Origin: JAAYJT01 sp037445555
GTDB lineage: Bacteria; Bacteroidota; Bacteroidia; Bacteroidales; JAAYJT01
NCBI GenBank assembly: GCA_037445555.1
Contig: JBBIKG010000012.1
Location: 1-64,000, forward strand
Reading direction: 5' to 3'
DNA: 64,000 nt
A program made the translations under genes and the position numbers. Each line of letters opens with the position of its first letter. Within the stretch, counting starts at the first letter, position 1. The notes beneath the pieces were generated by a model, which ran no database searches, was not told the origin of the DNA, and was given only the letters and a program-made list of their open reading frames with translations. Shown in pieces: positions 44,863 through 53,914 of the stretch.

Positions 44863-45555
44863 TTAAACCTTCTTCAAATTCCTGATTGTGGTGGTCAGCC
44901 TTTCTCGCGAAATAACACCCCCATGCGATGGGTAGAAGCGCTCGCAGCCTGTGTCGAGCAGCGCCTGCCACGAAACAGGGATCTTTTCGGGGTGATCGGC
45001 AAAGGGAGGGAAAATTCTACCCGGCAAAATATTAAATAAAGTATCCCCAACTATACAATCTTTATCTTCGATTACCACGCTCAGGCTTCCGGCTGTGTGT
45101 CCGGGAGTGTGCAGCAGATATCCGTTCAGCCCGATTATTCCAAGGTCAAACCAGTTATGCACGATGACGTCGGGTGTAACTCCGTCAAAGCTCCCTTTGC
45201 TTACCTTCAGCCATCCGGCCATGGCAATCAATAATCTGAAAAACTGGTTGGTACCCAATGGCAGGGGCGTAAATCCCTGCTGCAGAAAGTCCTTCTCCTG
45301 CTCCTGCACTATCACTTTGGCGCCGGTTTTTTGTTTCAGTTCGGCAAGGCTGCCAACATGATCGAAGTGGGTATGGGTGACAATAATATATTTGAGATCG
45401 CCGGGCCGCAACCCCGCCTTTTTAATGGCTTCGATCATGAATCCAGCCTTGTCGCTTACGCCAGTATCGATGAGCGCATTGCCTTTGTCGCCCAAAAGGA
45501 GGTAACAATTGGTCTTCCCTGTTATTATTTTCACAAACCGTTTCGATGCATTCAT
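44863..45555 (-). CDS. MBL-fold metallohydrolase
   Basis: A 230-residue metallo-beta-lactamase-fold enzyme. The metal motif IIVTHTHFDHVGSL (His61, His63, Asp65, His66), later LHTPGHTAGS and the C-terminal FYPSHGGVISRE supply the dinuclear zinc ligands of a glyoxalase II-like hydrolase. Substrate unknown. It starts 39 bases after the aldehyde ferredoxin oxidoreductase stop, in the same direction, so it may be co-transcribed; a thioesterase acting on an aldehyde-derived adduct would be a possible, unproved link. Confidence 0.88.
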   Translation of the reverse strand: MNASKRFVKIITGKTNCYLLLGDKGNALIDTGVSDKAGFMIEAIKKAGLRPGDLKYIIVTHTHFDHVGSLAELKQKTGAKVIVQEQEKDFLQQGFTPLPLGTNQFFRLLIAMAGWLKVSKGSFDGVTPDVIVHNWFDLGIIGLNGYLLHTPGHTAGSLSVVIEDKDCIVGDTLFNILPGRIFPPFADHPEKIPVSWQALLDTGCERFYPSHGGVISRERLTTTIRNLKKV

Positions 45556-45594
45556 TGGTGCGCTTTCATTTTTCGGAACAACAGGAGTTTTGTT

Positions 45595-47478
45595 CTATGC
45601 CGGATATTCACGCAGCACCTGGTGACTTCCCTTGTGCATCTCGTACCAGTATTCGTAGGCGGCATCCTGTTTATTGCGGTCAAAAAACCTGAGCCAGTAA
45701 TCCAGTTCTCCATCGCTGACACCCTCGGTATCTTTCTTTTTTCGAAGATAGGTATGAATCAGATCGATACAACGCTCCGACTCCCACCAAACAGAAGCGT
45801 TTCGGCTTGTAATGCGGCTGGCCGTGAGGCTGACCGAGCGCAAAAATTCCTCTTTCACGCCAAAAAGTTTATTTACGATGTCGGGCATAAGATCTTCGGC
45901 CCAAGCGCGGTGAAACCGGCATATCCCGAGATTGTCTATCATCAGTTCGGCCATCATGCGCCTGGCATTAAGTTTTCCCAGCTCGCGCGGCGGCAAAAAA
46001 TCACGTCCGTAATGCATATAATATTTCCCCATTATGGCCATGGGTGAGAGCACGCCGGGCACCCAGTACTGGTTGGGAACCATCCAGCCCTGCCGGGCAA
46101 AGGCGTTGTAAACAAACAGGTCGAGTACTTTGCGGCCTTTTTTTCGCGCCAGTCCTCTGGCAAATTTGCGGGCACCGAAAGGCATCAGCAATTTACCATC
46201 CTTTGCACACATCTGATCGAGCAAGCCGATACCCAGTCTGGCATTGTGCATGCTATCATTAACTATATCAAATCCTTCCATGTTCCAGTGCGGCCGGCTC
46301 TCTACGCCAAGTTCTTCAGGGTGTAAAAGGCCTGTGTCCAGGCAATCCATCAGCCAGCTGAGTACTCCGCCTATGGATATTGCATCAAAGCCGAGACTGT
46401 CGGCATGATGGTTTAGTATCTCAGCGGCTCGCTGGTCAAAAATTCCACACAGGGGCCCCATAGTCTGGTAAGGCTCATAATCTTTTTTGTAGTGGCCATT
46501 CAGTTTCTTGCAAACGGCGGCACAGGGCTCTCCACAGTTTTTCTGTTGTTTCGCCTGGATAGTTTCTTCGTTGAACTGCTTCAGGTAATGGTCGGCAATA
46601 AATCGTTTGTGGAGGTCTTTTCTTTCGTCCTCGCCCCAGTAGATGGTTCGGTAGTTGAAGGCAAGCGTATTGCCTTCCATGGTGGCGTAATTCACCCCGA
46701 AAGTGCCTCCGGTGTTGAATTTTGGATCATAGCGATACTTGGTGGTGGCTTCGATGTCTTTGGCGGCCATGCGTTGGTTGTATTTTTCCGTAAACCATTC
46801 GTCAGCTACCGAGCGGTCGCGAAAATCTTCCATGATGTGAGTGCCCCCGTAGATAATGCCGATAATTCCGTGTTCCTGAAGCAGTTTTGATCCGAACCCT
46901 CCTCGGCCAGCCCAGGTATCCACATATGTGAGCTGGCCGTTTTTTACAGGCGCAGAGGCGATGGCTCCCGTATCGCTGCAAAAGGAGGCGGGGCCGGCAG
47001 CCAGCACACGGGGATCGGTAGAATAGCGGTGTTTGAATTTTTCGAGTGCAAACTCCATCACGGCATATACACCCTTAGGCCCTTGTTGCCAAATAAGATC
47101 GGGCACTACTTCTGTAAGTTCAACTTCAATTTCTTCGCCATGATTACGGTTGAGATATAGCAATGAAGGATGAGCGGCCTTACCTATGATGCTCAGCATG
47201 TTGATGCCGATGTTGTCGAACACCAGGGCGGCCCCTCCCATTGAGCTGATGAAAAAACCGTGCCAGCATGGCGATATGCCGGAGAACACCAAGCGATTTG
47301 ATCCGGGAAAAACTGATCCTGCCAGAAGCCCCGATCCGATGTTCAGGCTGTTGTGCTTATGGGCCAGGTGTATGCCCAAATCGACCGGGCCGAAAAAATC
47401 GCCCACCCGGTATCGCTTCATCTGATAGAACCCGGTGCCGGCATCCAGCATCAGCACCCTCAGCTTATTTTCGGCCAT
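45595..47478 (-). CDS. aor: tungsten-type aldehyde ferredoxin oxidoreductase
   Basis: A 627-residue AOR-family enzyme that oxidises aldehydes to carboxylic acids with ferredoxin as acceptor. N-terminal domain blocks include LNIGSGLLAGSVFPGSNRLVF and GAIASAPVKNGQLTYVDTWAGRGGFG. The [4Fe-4S] cysteines are in NCGEPCAAVC (Cys315, 319, 323), spaced Cx3Cx3C; a further Cys lies in DNLGICRFHRAW near 517. It would bind a tungsto- or molybdo-bispterin. Cytoplasmic, normal length. Whether W or Mo is used and which aldehydes are oxidised is not visible. The MBL gene follows it on the same strand. Confidence 0.93.
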   Translation of the reverse strand: MAENKLRVLMLDAGTGFYQMKRYRVGDFFGPVDLGIHLAHKHNSLNIGSGLLAGSVFPGSNRLVFSGISPCWHGFFISSMGGAALVFDNIGINMLSIIGKAAHPSLLYLNRNHGEEIEVELTEVVPDLIWQQGPKGVYAVMEFALEKFKHRYSTDPRVLAAGPASFCSDTGAIASAPVKNGQLTYVDTWAGRGGFGSKLLQEHGIIGIIYGGTHIMEDFRDRSVADEWFTEKYNQRMAAKDIEATTKYRYDPKFNTGGTFGVNYATMEGNTLAFNYRTIYWGEDERKDLHKRFIADHYLKQFNEETIQAKQQKNCGEPCAAVCKKLNGHYKKDYEPYQTMGPLCGIFDQRAAEILNHHADSLGFDAISIGGVLSWLMDCLDTGLLHPEELGVESRPHWNMEGFDIVNDSMHNARLGIGLLDQMCAKDGKLLMPFGARKFARGLARKKGRKVLDLFVYNAFARQGWMVPNQYWVPGVLSPMAIMGKYYMHYGRDFLPPRELGKLNARRMMAELMIDNLGICRFHRAWAEDLMPDIVNKLFGVKEEFLRSVSLTASRITSRNASVWWESERCIDLIHTYLRKKKDTEGVSDGELDYWLRFFDRNKQDAAYEYWYEMHKGSHQVLREYPA

Positions 47479-47560
47479 GGTTGGTAATTATTATGGTGTT
47501 AAGAAGTAATCAAACCTTGACTTCAGAGAGCCTTCAGCACATTTAAGCCTTCAGGAGCAG

Positions 47561-48655
47561 TTATCTGTCAAAAGACCTTGGCCTGTAAGCGGCCCTGTCG
47601 ATGTCGCGAAGGGTTTTAACCGGTTTGGGAGGATTAAGGTATCTGGCCAAAAATCCATAGATTTTCACCCTGGTCTCCTTAGCAAATTTCGAATCGATGC
47701 GGTCGAACCCATGCCCTCCCGGGATATCCTTAAAGATCTCATAGTCAAATTTTTTGTCTTCGGCTTTCAGCGCTCTGATAAGGTGCTCCACTTCCAGCAC
47801 ATATACGTCATCGTCGTTGGTGTTGGTGTGGATAAGCAATGGAGTTTGCAGCTTATGAACATGATTGACCGGAGAGCGTCGGCGGTATTCGTCCACATTG
47901 TCTCTGGCCGTAGCGCCAATATGATAGCTTGCCGAAAATAGTTTGCGATAATCTTCGGTGGAGTATCCCATCCGGGCCACCAGGTCGCTTACCGGAACCC
48001 CGGCAAAACACACCTGGTAATCGTTGGGATAATTGAAGATATTCATCAACGCAATCATTCCGCCATGGCTCCAGCCAATGATACCCACTCGTTTGGGATC
48101 CACAAATTCATAGTTTTCGACCACGTAATCGCGGCTGGCCTTTACGTCTTCATTCTCCAGTCCGCCGTAATCGATCAGCTCGTAGAATCGCTGCCCGTAG
48201 CCGGTGCTGCCACGGTACTCAGGAGCTACTACAATGTATTGCTGAGCCATCATTTCGCGTATCATGTGGGTGTGATAGGTCGTAAAATCGGCATGCACTC
48301 CGCCATGGGGCAATACCAGCAGCGGGTATTTTTTTGATGGATCTATGTCGCGGGGGATAAAAATGTATGACCAGAATCGCACGGGATTTTTAGCTCCCTT
48401 GAGGTTTGGATTTTTTACAACCGCAGGCGGAGGTCCTGTGATAAACACTTTGTCCACATAGGCTATATCTCCGACCTTATTCACCCACGCAAGGTCATCC
48501 ACGGCCTTTGACAGTGCATCGAGTGTGTGGCCAAGTTCTTCAAATTTTTTATTCACATGCTGAATGACTTCCTGATTGGTTTGGGCATAACTTCCGAACG
48601 TTACGAGCATCAGGGGTACTAAAATCAGGATAAAAATGGCATAAGCTTTTTTCAT
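47561..48655 (-). CDS. exported S9-like alpha/beta hydrolase
   Basis: A 364-residue hydrolase with a signal peptide (MKKAYAIFILILVPLMLVTFGSYAQ) that fixes the start at 48655 rather than an ATG 11 codons upstream. The C-terminal part is a prolyl-oligopeptidase-like domain: VAPEYRGSTGYGQRFYELIDYGG, the nucleophile elbow GIIGWSHGGMIALMN (Ser), the charge-relay Asp in LLIHTNTNDDDVYVLE and His in DIPGGHGFDR. No beta-propeller domain is present, so the substrate may be a small ester or peptide. Monocistronic. Confidence 0.88.
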   Translation of the reverse strand: MKKAYAIFILILVPLMLVTFGSYAQTNQEVIQHVNKKFEELGHTLDALSKAVDDLAWVNKVGDIAYVDKVFITGPPPAVVKNPNLKGAKNPVRFWSYIFIPRDIDPSKKYPLLVLPHGGVHADFTTYHTHMIREMMAQQYIVVAPEYRGSTGYGQRFYELIDYGGLENEDVKASRDYVVENYEFVDPKRVGIIGWSHGGMIALMNIFNYPNDYQVCFAGVPVSDLVARMGYSTEDYRKLFSASYHIGATARDNVDEYRRRSPVNHVHKLQTPLLIHTNTNDDDVYVLEVEHLIRALKAEDKKFDYEIFKDIPGGHGFDRIDSKFAKETRVKIYGFLARYLNPPKPVKTLRDIDRAAYRPRSFDR

Positions 48656-48774
48656 GTTTGCATTGGTTTTTTTGATGATGTTTAACAAAAGTCTAAAATT
48701 ACAAATAATTGATGTTTGCCGGGTTAATTAAAGATCTTCCGGAGCACCGCATGGGCTATCAAATAATCACGTAT

Positions 48775-48830
48775 TTTGGATATTAAGGTGTGGATTACTT
48801 TTGCAGTCCCAAAAAAAGCAGATACTTTTG
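48775..48830 (+). promoter_or_regulatory. tandem overlapping promoters of the mce operon
   Basis: Two perfect -7 boxes TACTTTTG at 48796-48803 and 48823-48830. The first is preceded by TTTG (48775-48778) at 17 bases. The second has TTG at 48801-48803, inside the first box, at 19 bases. The downstream promoter would start about 8 bases before the mce ATG and the upstream one about 35 bases before. Confidence 0.6.
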
Positions 48831-48845
48831 CAAAAATTTCCATCC

Positions 48846-49256
48846 ATGAAACCAACTCACATCGAACACATTGGAATTGCCGTCAAAAGCCTCGAAGAGA
48901 GCATTGCCTGGTACGAAAAAATGCTCGGATTGACCTGCTATGCTATAGAGGAAGTTGAAGAACAGCGCGTGCGTACGGCCTTCTTTATGATTGGGCAAAC
49001 CAAACTTGAACTGCTCGAATCCACCGATCCCGAAGGCCCTATTGGCAAGTTTATCGAAAAACGCGGCGAAGGTGTGCACCATATCGCCTATGCCGTGCAG
49101 GGCCTTGAAGATAGCCTGACCGAAATGGAAGCCAAAGGCGTTCAGCTGATAGACAAGTCTCCCAGAAAAGGAGCCGAAGGGCTGCATATTGCCTTCCTGC
49201 ATCCAAAATCAACCGGTGGCGTGCTTACCGAATTGTGTGAAGATAAAAACAAGTAA
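48846..49256 (+). CDS. mce: methylmalonyl-CoA epimerase
   Basis: A 136-residue glyoxalase-fold protein: THIEHIGIAVKSLEESIAWYEKMLGL, VRTAFFMIGQTKLELLESTDPEGPIGKFIEKRGEGVHHIAYAV and HPKSTGGVLTELCE. The metal ligands His (IEHIG), Gln-Glu region and His (GVHHIA) fit the epimerase family. It converts (R)- and (S)-methylmalonyl-CoA. The ATG at 48846 is chosen because it follows the tandem promoters and gives the usual length; an in-frame start 15 codons upstream would overlap the promoters. First gene of the decarboxylase operon. Confidence 0.95.
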   Translation: MKPTHIEHIGIAVKSLEESIAWYEKMLGLTCYAIEEVEEQRVRTAFFMIGQTKLELLESTDPEGPIGKFIEKRGEGVHHIAYAVQGLEDSLTEMEAKGVQLIDKSPRKGAEGLHIAFLHPKSTGGVLTELCEDKNK

Positions 49257-49277
49257 AGTCATTATATACTTTCTCCC

Positions 49278-50837
49278 ATGGAGCGAATTGAGAAGATAAG
49301 GGAACTCATTGAACTGCGTGAACAGGCTAAGCTCGGTGGAGGCGAAAAACGCCTGGAAGCCCAGCGTTCAAAAGGAAAATATACTGCCCGCGAACGCATT
49401 GATATGCTACTCGACGAAGGCAGCTTCGAAGAATACGACATGTTTGTGACCCATCGTTGCCGCGATTTTGGCCTCGAGAATCAGACCTACCTGGGCGACG
49501 GGGTGATTACAGGGCATGGCACCATAGACGGAAGGGTGGTGTATATTTTTTCCCAGGATTTTACCGTAATGGGTGGATCGCTTAGCGAAATCTTTGCTAA
49601 AAAAATCTGTAAGGTGATGGATCAGGCCATGAAGGTGGGCGCCCCTATCATCGGCATCAACGACAGTGGTGGTGCACGTATACAGGAAGGTGTATTGAGC
49701 CTTGCCGGATATGCCGAGATCTTTCAACGCAATATCATGGCATCCGGAGTGGTGCCGCAGATATCGGCCATCTTTGGTCCGTGTGCCGGCGGAGCCGTTT
49801 ACTCTCCGGCCCTCACGGATGTGATCATCATGAGCCAGGATAACAGCTATATGTTTGTCACCGGACCCAAGGTTACCAAGGCAGTAACGGGCGAAGACAT
49901 AAGCACCGAAGATCTGGGAGGCGCTGTCGTGCATACAGGCAAATCGGGTGTGGCTCATTTTCGGGCCGAGAGCGAAGAAGAAGGCATCCTGCTCATCCGC
50001 AAGCTGCTCGAATATCTGCCCTCAAACAACCTCGAAGATCCTATCACCACTGAGTGCTCCGATCCGATTGACCGCCAGGATGACGAGCTGAACACCGCGA
50101 TTCCGGCCAACCCAAACCAACCCTACGATATCAAAGATTTGATCTACACTATTGTAGATGACCGGGAGTTTCTGGAAATGCACCGCCACTTTGCCAAAAA
50201 TATCGTGGTAGGGTTTGCAAAATTCAACGGAATGCCGGTAGGAATAGTGGCCAATCAGCCGAATTACCTTGCCGGAGTACTTGATATCGACGCTTCCAAA
50301 AAAGCTGCCCGCTTTGTCAGGTTTTGCGATGCCTTTAACGTGCCACTGGTTACCCTGGTGGACGTTCCGGGCTTCCTCCCCGGCAGCAAGCAGGAGCATG
50401 GCGGCATCATCGTTCACGGAGCCAAACTTTTGTTCGCCTATGGCGAAGCTACCGTGCCCAAAGTAACCGTTACCCTGCGCAAGAGCTATGGAGGAGCACA
50501 CGATGTGATGAGTTCCAAACAATTGCGGGGCGATATCAACTACGCATGGCCATCGGCCGAAATTGCCGTGATGGGGGCAAGGGGCGCTATTGAGATACTA
50601 GAGGGAAGCAATGCAGCGAAAATCGAAGATCCGCAAGAACGAGCCAAATACCTCGCCCAAAAAGAATCCGAATACATCGAAAAATTTGCCAACCCCTATG
50701 AGGCGGCAAAATACGGATTCATCGATGACATCATTGAGCCGAGAAACACCCGCTTCAGGATTATCAGGGCGCTGCAAACCCTCTCGACCAAGAAAGACAC
50801 CAATCCGCCTCGCAAGCACAACAATATGCCTTTGTAA
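49278..50837 (+). CDS. mmdA: carboxyltransferase subunit of methylmalonyl-CoA decarboxylase (MmdA/PccB family)
   Basis: A 519-residue acyl-CoA carboxyltransferase: MERIEKIRELIELREQAKLGGGEKRLEAQRSKGKYTARERIDMLLDEGSFEE at the N terminus, then PIIGINDSGGARIQEGVLSLAGYAEIF and CGGAVYSPALTD (oxyanion hole 1), and VTLVDVPGFLPGSKQEHGGIIVHGAKLLFAYGEATVPKVTVTLRKSYGGAH (oxyanion hole 2). It transfers a carboxyl group between methylmalonyl-CoA and biotin. The operon has OadG, biotin carrier and OadB-type genes but no biotin carboxylase, which favours the Na+-pumping decarboxylase over propionyl-CoA carboxylase. Confidence 0.93.
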   Translation: MERIEKIRELIELREQAKLGGGEKRLEAQRSKGKYTARERIDMLLDEGSFEEYDMFVTHRCRDFGLENQTYLGDGVITGHGTIDGRVVYIFSQDFTVMGGSLSEIFAKKICKVMDQAMKVGAPIIGINDSGGARIQEGVLSLAGYAEIFQRNIMASGVVPQISAIFGPCAGGAVYSPALTDVIIMSQDNSYMFVTGPKVTKAVTGEDISTEDLGGAVVHTGKSGVAHFRAESEEEGILLIRKLLEYLPSNNLEDPITTECSDPIDRQDDELNTAIPANPNQPYDIKDLIYTIVDDREFLEMHRHFAKNIVVGFAKFNGMPVGIVANQPNYLAGVLDIDASKKAARFVRFCDAFNVPLVTLVDVPGFLPGSKQEHGGIIVHGAKLLFAYGEATVPKVTVTLRKSYGGAHDVMSSKQLRGDINYAWPSAEIAVMGARGAIEILEGSNAAKIEDPQERAKYLAQKESEYIEKFANPYEAAKYGFIDDIIEPRNTRFRIIRALQTLSTKKDTNPPRKHNNMPL

Positions 50838-50849
50838 ATTCACCGACCT

Positions 50850-51215
50850 ATGATTACCGAGCTTGCAAAAATAAATTTTGACTTTTCGGCCATCGACGGG
50901 TTTGCCATAACCGTCACGGTGGTTGGGTATGTGATTGTGTTTGTAGCGTTAGTGCTCCTTTACTACACATACACCCTCATCCCTCGGCTGGTTAAGATGA
51001 ATTTACGCCAGAAACTTCGCCGCCAGGGCAAGGAAAAACAATTGAAAGATGAGGATATGCATATCCCCGGCGAAGTGAATGCCGCCATCGGCATGGCATT
51101 ATTCCTTTTTATCAACGAAGTGCATGACCAGGAAAAAACTGTAATAACCATCAAGAGGGTTTCGAAGCGCTACTCGCCCTGGAGTTCAAAAATTTACAGC
51201 CTCGACAGGTACTAA
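50850..51215 (+). CDS. mmdD: OadG-family (gamma) subunit
   Basis: A 121-residue protein with one membrane helix near the N terminus (DGFAITVTVVGYVIVFVALVLLYYTY), a basic linker and a C-terminal soluble part (MHIPGEVNAAIGMALFLFINEVHDQEKTVITIKR). This is the layout of the small gamma/delta subunit of sodium-pump decarboxylases, which stabilises the complex and links carboxyltransferase to the membrane subunit. Gene spacing is tight (12 and 19 bases). The symbol follows the methylmalonyl-CoA decarboxylase convention and is inferred. Confidence 0.82.
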   Translation: MITELAKINFDFSAIDGFAITVTVVGYVIVFVALVLLYYTYTLIPRLVKMNLRQKLRRQGKEKQLKDEDMHIPGEVNAAIGMALFLFINEVHDQEKTVITIKRVSKRYSPWSSKIYSLDRY

Positions 51216-51234
51216 AAGTAACAATACCTAATCC

Positions 51235-51660
51235 ATGAGAAAATTCGAATTCACGATCAGTGGCAACAAATACGAGGTAGAGCTAAAAAAGCTTGAGGAA
51301 AACATCGCCGAGGTGGAGGTGAATGGAACACTTTACACTGTAGAACTTCACCGCGAAATAAAAACCACCAAAACACCAAAGCTTGTCCGGTCTGAAGTGG
51401 TGACCACGCGTGCCGAGAGTAAAATCAAGAAAACTATCACCACGTCTTCAGCTGGTGTTACCTCGCCGCTGCCGGGCGTCATCCTGCAAATTCTGGTGAA
51501 AGAAGGCGACACCGTGAAAAAAGGTGATAGGCTTCTGGTATACGAAACCATGAAGATGGAGAATACCCTGCATGCTGAACGGGATGGGACCGTAATAAGT
51601 GTCAAAGTAGCCATCGGCCAAAACATCCTGCAAGGCGACTTACTGTTGGAGATAGCCTGA
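51235..51660 (+). CDS. mmdC: biotin carrier subunit of the sodium-pump decarboxylase
   Basis: A 141-residue protein: N-terminal FTISGNKYEVELKK domain, a charged linker, and a C-terminal biotinyl domain with LVYETMKMENTLHAERDG, biotin being attached to Lys107. GVTSPLPGVILQILVKEGDTVKKGD precedes it. It shuttles CO2 from the MmdA site to the MmdB membrane site. 25 bases before the mmdB ATG. Confidence 0.93.
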   Translation: MRKFEFTISGNKYEVELKKLEENIAEVEVNGTLYTVELHREIKTTKTPKLVRSEVVTTRAESKIKKTITTSSAGVTSPLPGVILQILVKEGDTVKKGDRLLVYETMKMENTLHAERDGTVISVKVAIGQNILQGDLLLEIA

Positions 51661-51685
51661 TGCCAGACCATAACCTGTGAAGAAG

Positions 51686-53017
51686 ATGAAAAAATTCACC
51701 ACTTTTATCGGCATCATCGCTATTTTGGTCATCCTAAGGCTTGTGTTAGCTCAGATTAACCCTGCTGCGGCTGACCACCTGGCGAGCCATGCCGTTGCTG
51801 ACTCTGTTTCCGCAGCCATTAGTGACAAAGGTGACCTGTCCGACCTGTTGCTCGAAACCGAACAGGCCACCGAATCAGGCCTGAAAACCTTCTGGAGCTA
51901 CACCGGTTTCCGCAATGCCAAACCGGGCAACCTGATCATGATCATTGTGGGGCTATTCTTTATGTTTCTTGCCATACGCTATGACTACGAACCCCTGTTG
52001 CTCATCCCTATCGGCACCGGTATAATCCTGGGGAACATCCCATTTTATCAGGATGGCGGGTTCAATCTTCAGCTTGGCATATATCAGGAAGGTAGCGTGC
52101 TCAATTATCTCTATTTCGGGGTGCTGAAAGGTGTCTACCCCCCTTTGATCTTTCTCGGGATCGGGGCCATGACCGATTTTTCATCACTTATATCCAACCC
52201 GCGCCTCATGCTGCTGGGAGCAGCCGCCCAGGTAGGTATTTTTATCACGTTTTTGAGTGCCCTCGCCTTTGGATTTGATCTCCAACAGGCCGCCTCTATC
52301 GGTATCATTGGTGGGGCAGACGGGCCTACGGCCATATTCCTTTCGTCCCAACTGGCACCCAAACTGATCGGCCCAATCGCCATCGCAGCCTACTCATACA
52401 TGGCCCTTGTGCCCGTGATACAGCCGCCTGTGATGAATTTGCTCACCAGCAAAAAAGAGAGGCTGATACGAATGAAACCGCCACGTTCGGTGTCGAAGAT
52501 CGAGAAGATACTGTTTCCCATCATCGGGCTGCTGCTTACCACGTTTATTGCGCCCAGTGCCCTGCCGCTGCTTGGGATGCTGTTTTTCGGAAACATACTC
52601 AAAGAAAGCGGAGTAACCAAACGCTTGGCCGACACTGCCCGCACTTCCCTTATCGACATCGTGACCATGATACTTGGCATTACCGTAGGCGCATCAACTC
52701 AGGCCGATGTTTTCCTGACGCCCCAGTCTATTTTCATCTTCATATTGGGGGCTGTTTCGTTCATGATCGCCACAGCCGGAGGAGTTGTATTTGCCAAAGT
52801 GATGAACCTCTTTCTTAGGGAAGACCAGAAAATCAACCCGCTAATTGGTGCAGCCGGGGTATCGGCAGTGCCCGATAGTGCAAGGGTTGTGCAGCAGGAA
52901 GGATTGAAAAATGATCCGTCGAACCACCTGCTCATGCATGCCATGGCCCCTAATGTGGCTGGAGTGATTGGCTCGGCGGTTGCCGCAGGGATTTTGTTGA
53001 GTTTCTTAATTAAATAA
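51686..53017 (+). CDS. mmdB: Na+-translocating decarboxylase beta subunit
   Basis: A 443-residue membrane protein of the OadB/MmdB/GcdB family with about nine membrane segments. The key motif GGADGPTAIFLSSQLAP carries the conserved Asp (about 212) in the Na+ pathway, and AAGVSAVPDSARVVQ is the second conserved site. It decarboxylates carboxybiotin and exports Na+. The N terminus has an additional exported-looking stretch of about 55 residues (NPAAADHLASHAVADSVSAA) after the first helix, longer than usual. The ATG at 51686 is preferred to a GTG at 51677. Confidence 0.93.
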   Translation: MKKFTTFIGIIAILVILRLVLAQINPAAADHLASHAVADSVSAAISDKGDLSDLLLETEQATESGLKTFWSYTGFRNAKPGNLIMIIVGLFFMFLAIRYDYEPLLLIPIGTGIILGNIPFYQDGGFNLQLGIYQEGSVLNYLYFGVLKGVYPPLIFLGIGAMTDFSSLISNPRLMLLGAAAQVGIFITFLSALAFGFDLQQAASIGIIGGADGPTAIFLSSQLAPKLIGPIAIAAYSYMALVPVIQPPVMNLLTSKKERLIRMKPPRSVSKIEKILFPIIGLLLTTFIAPSALPLLGMLFFGNILKESGVTKRLADTARTSLIDIVTMILGITVGASTQADVFLTPQSIFIFILGAVSFMIATAGGVVFAKVMNLFLREDQKINPLIGAAGVSAVPDSARVVQQEGLKNDPSNHLLMHAMAPNVAGVIGSAVAAGILLSFLIK

Positions 53018-53021
53018 CCAT

Positions 53022-53642
53022 ATGCTGATAATTGGCATTGCCGGCGGCTCGGGATCGGGCAAATCAACCGTGGTAAAGAAAATCATGCGCATGCTGCCAA
53101 AAGACTCGGTGGCTGTCATTCCGCAAGATTCCTATTATCGCGACAATGGCCACCTGAAGCCCGAAGAAAGGGCAAAAATCAACTTCGACCACCCGTCCAG
53201 CATCGAATTCAATCTGCTCATCAGGCATCTTGACCTGCTCAGACAGGGTCAGACCATCGATATGCCCATCTACAGCTACCTGACCTGCGCCAGGGCAAAA
53301 GAAACTATTCCCATTGCGCCAAAAGATGTAATCATTGTGGAAGGGATACTGGTGCTGACCAATCCGCGACTGCGCGATCGCATGGACATCAAGGTGTTTG
53401 TGGATGCCGATGCGGATGACCGCCTGATGAGAATTATCCGCCGCGATATTGAGGAGCGCGGACGTTCGTTTATGCAGGTGCTGGAACATTATGAGAAGTT
53501 TGTGAAACCCATGCACCTTTTGTTTATCGAACCCACCAAGCGATATGCCGACATCATCGTACCGTTGGGCGGCACCAATCAGGTAGCTATTGACATTCTT
53601 ACTTCTCGTATTTTCTACCAGCTCGAAAAAGACAGAGCATAG
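53022..53642 (+). CDS. udk: uridine kinase
   Basis: A 206-residue P-loop kinase of pyrimidine salvage. GIAGGSGSGKSTVVKKI gives the P-loop (7-15); VAVIPQDSYYRDN, INFDHPSSIEFNLLIRHL and VIIVEGILVLTNPRLRDRMDIKVFVDADADDRLMRIIRRD are the other landmarks. It phosphorylates uridine and cytidine. Starts 4 bases after mmdB, so it is in the same transcript though unrelated in function. Confidence 0.96.
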   Translation: MLIIGIAGGSGSGKSTVVKKIMRMLPKDSVAVIPQDSYYRDNGHLKPEERAKINFDHPSSIEFNLLIRHLDLLRQGQTIDMPIYSYLTCARAKETIPIAPKDVIIVEGILVLTNPRLRDRMDIKVFVDADADDRLMRIIRRDIEERGRSFMQVLEHYEKFVKPMHLLFIEPTKRYADIIVPLGGTNQVAIDILTSRIFYQLEKDRA

Positions 53643-53914
53643 AAGACTGCCATTTTGGCCGGCTTTGCATTGACTTTGCCATGCGCACGCGCCATATTGT
53701 CCGCTTCGGATTTTGGCTCCAACCTTATTTTGCTATGAAATATCCCGACCACAGCGAGAGATCAACTAACTAAATATATGTTTTACAGATTTTTACATAT
53801 TTTGTGTCACGGATCAATTCGATTGAAGGCTCTCAAGGGTAAAAATGGTACATGATTTGCCTTGTACTGGTAGCAAACAACCAATAACCAATAAAAATAA
53901 AGGAGGATCAAGTT
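53643..53914. other. intergenic region before hsp20
   Basis: About 270 bases without a gene. No convincing TAnnTTTG promoter or hairpin could be fixed; the stretch is AT-rich from 53770 on and ends in the strong ribosome binding site of hsp20. A heat-shock promoter or CIRCE-like element was looked for and not seen. Confidence 0.5.

Noticed and set aside
45331..46047. 238-codon plus-strand frame across the MBL and AOR genes
   Set aside because: It is antisense to both well-supported genes and lacks any motif.
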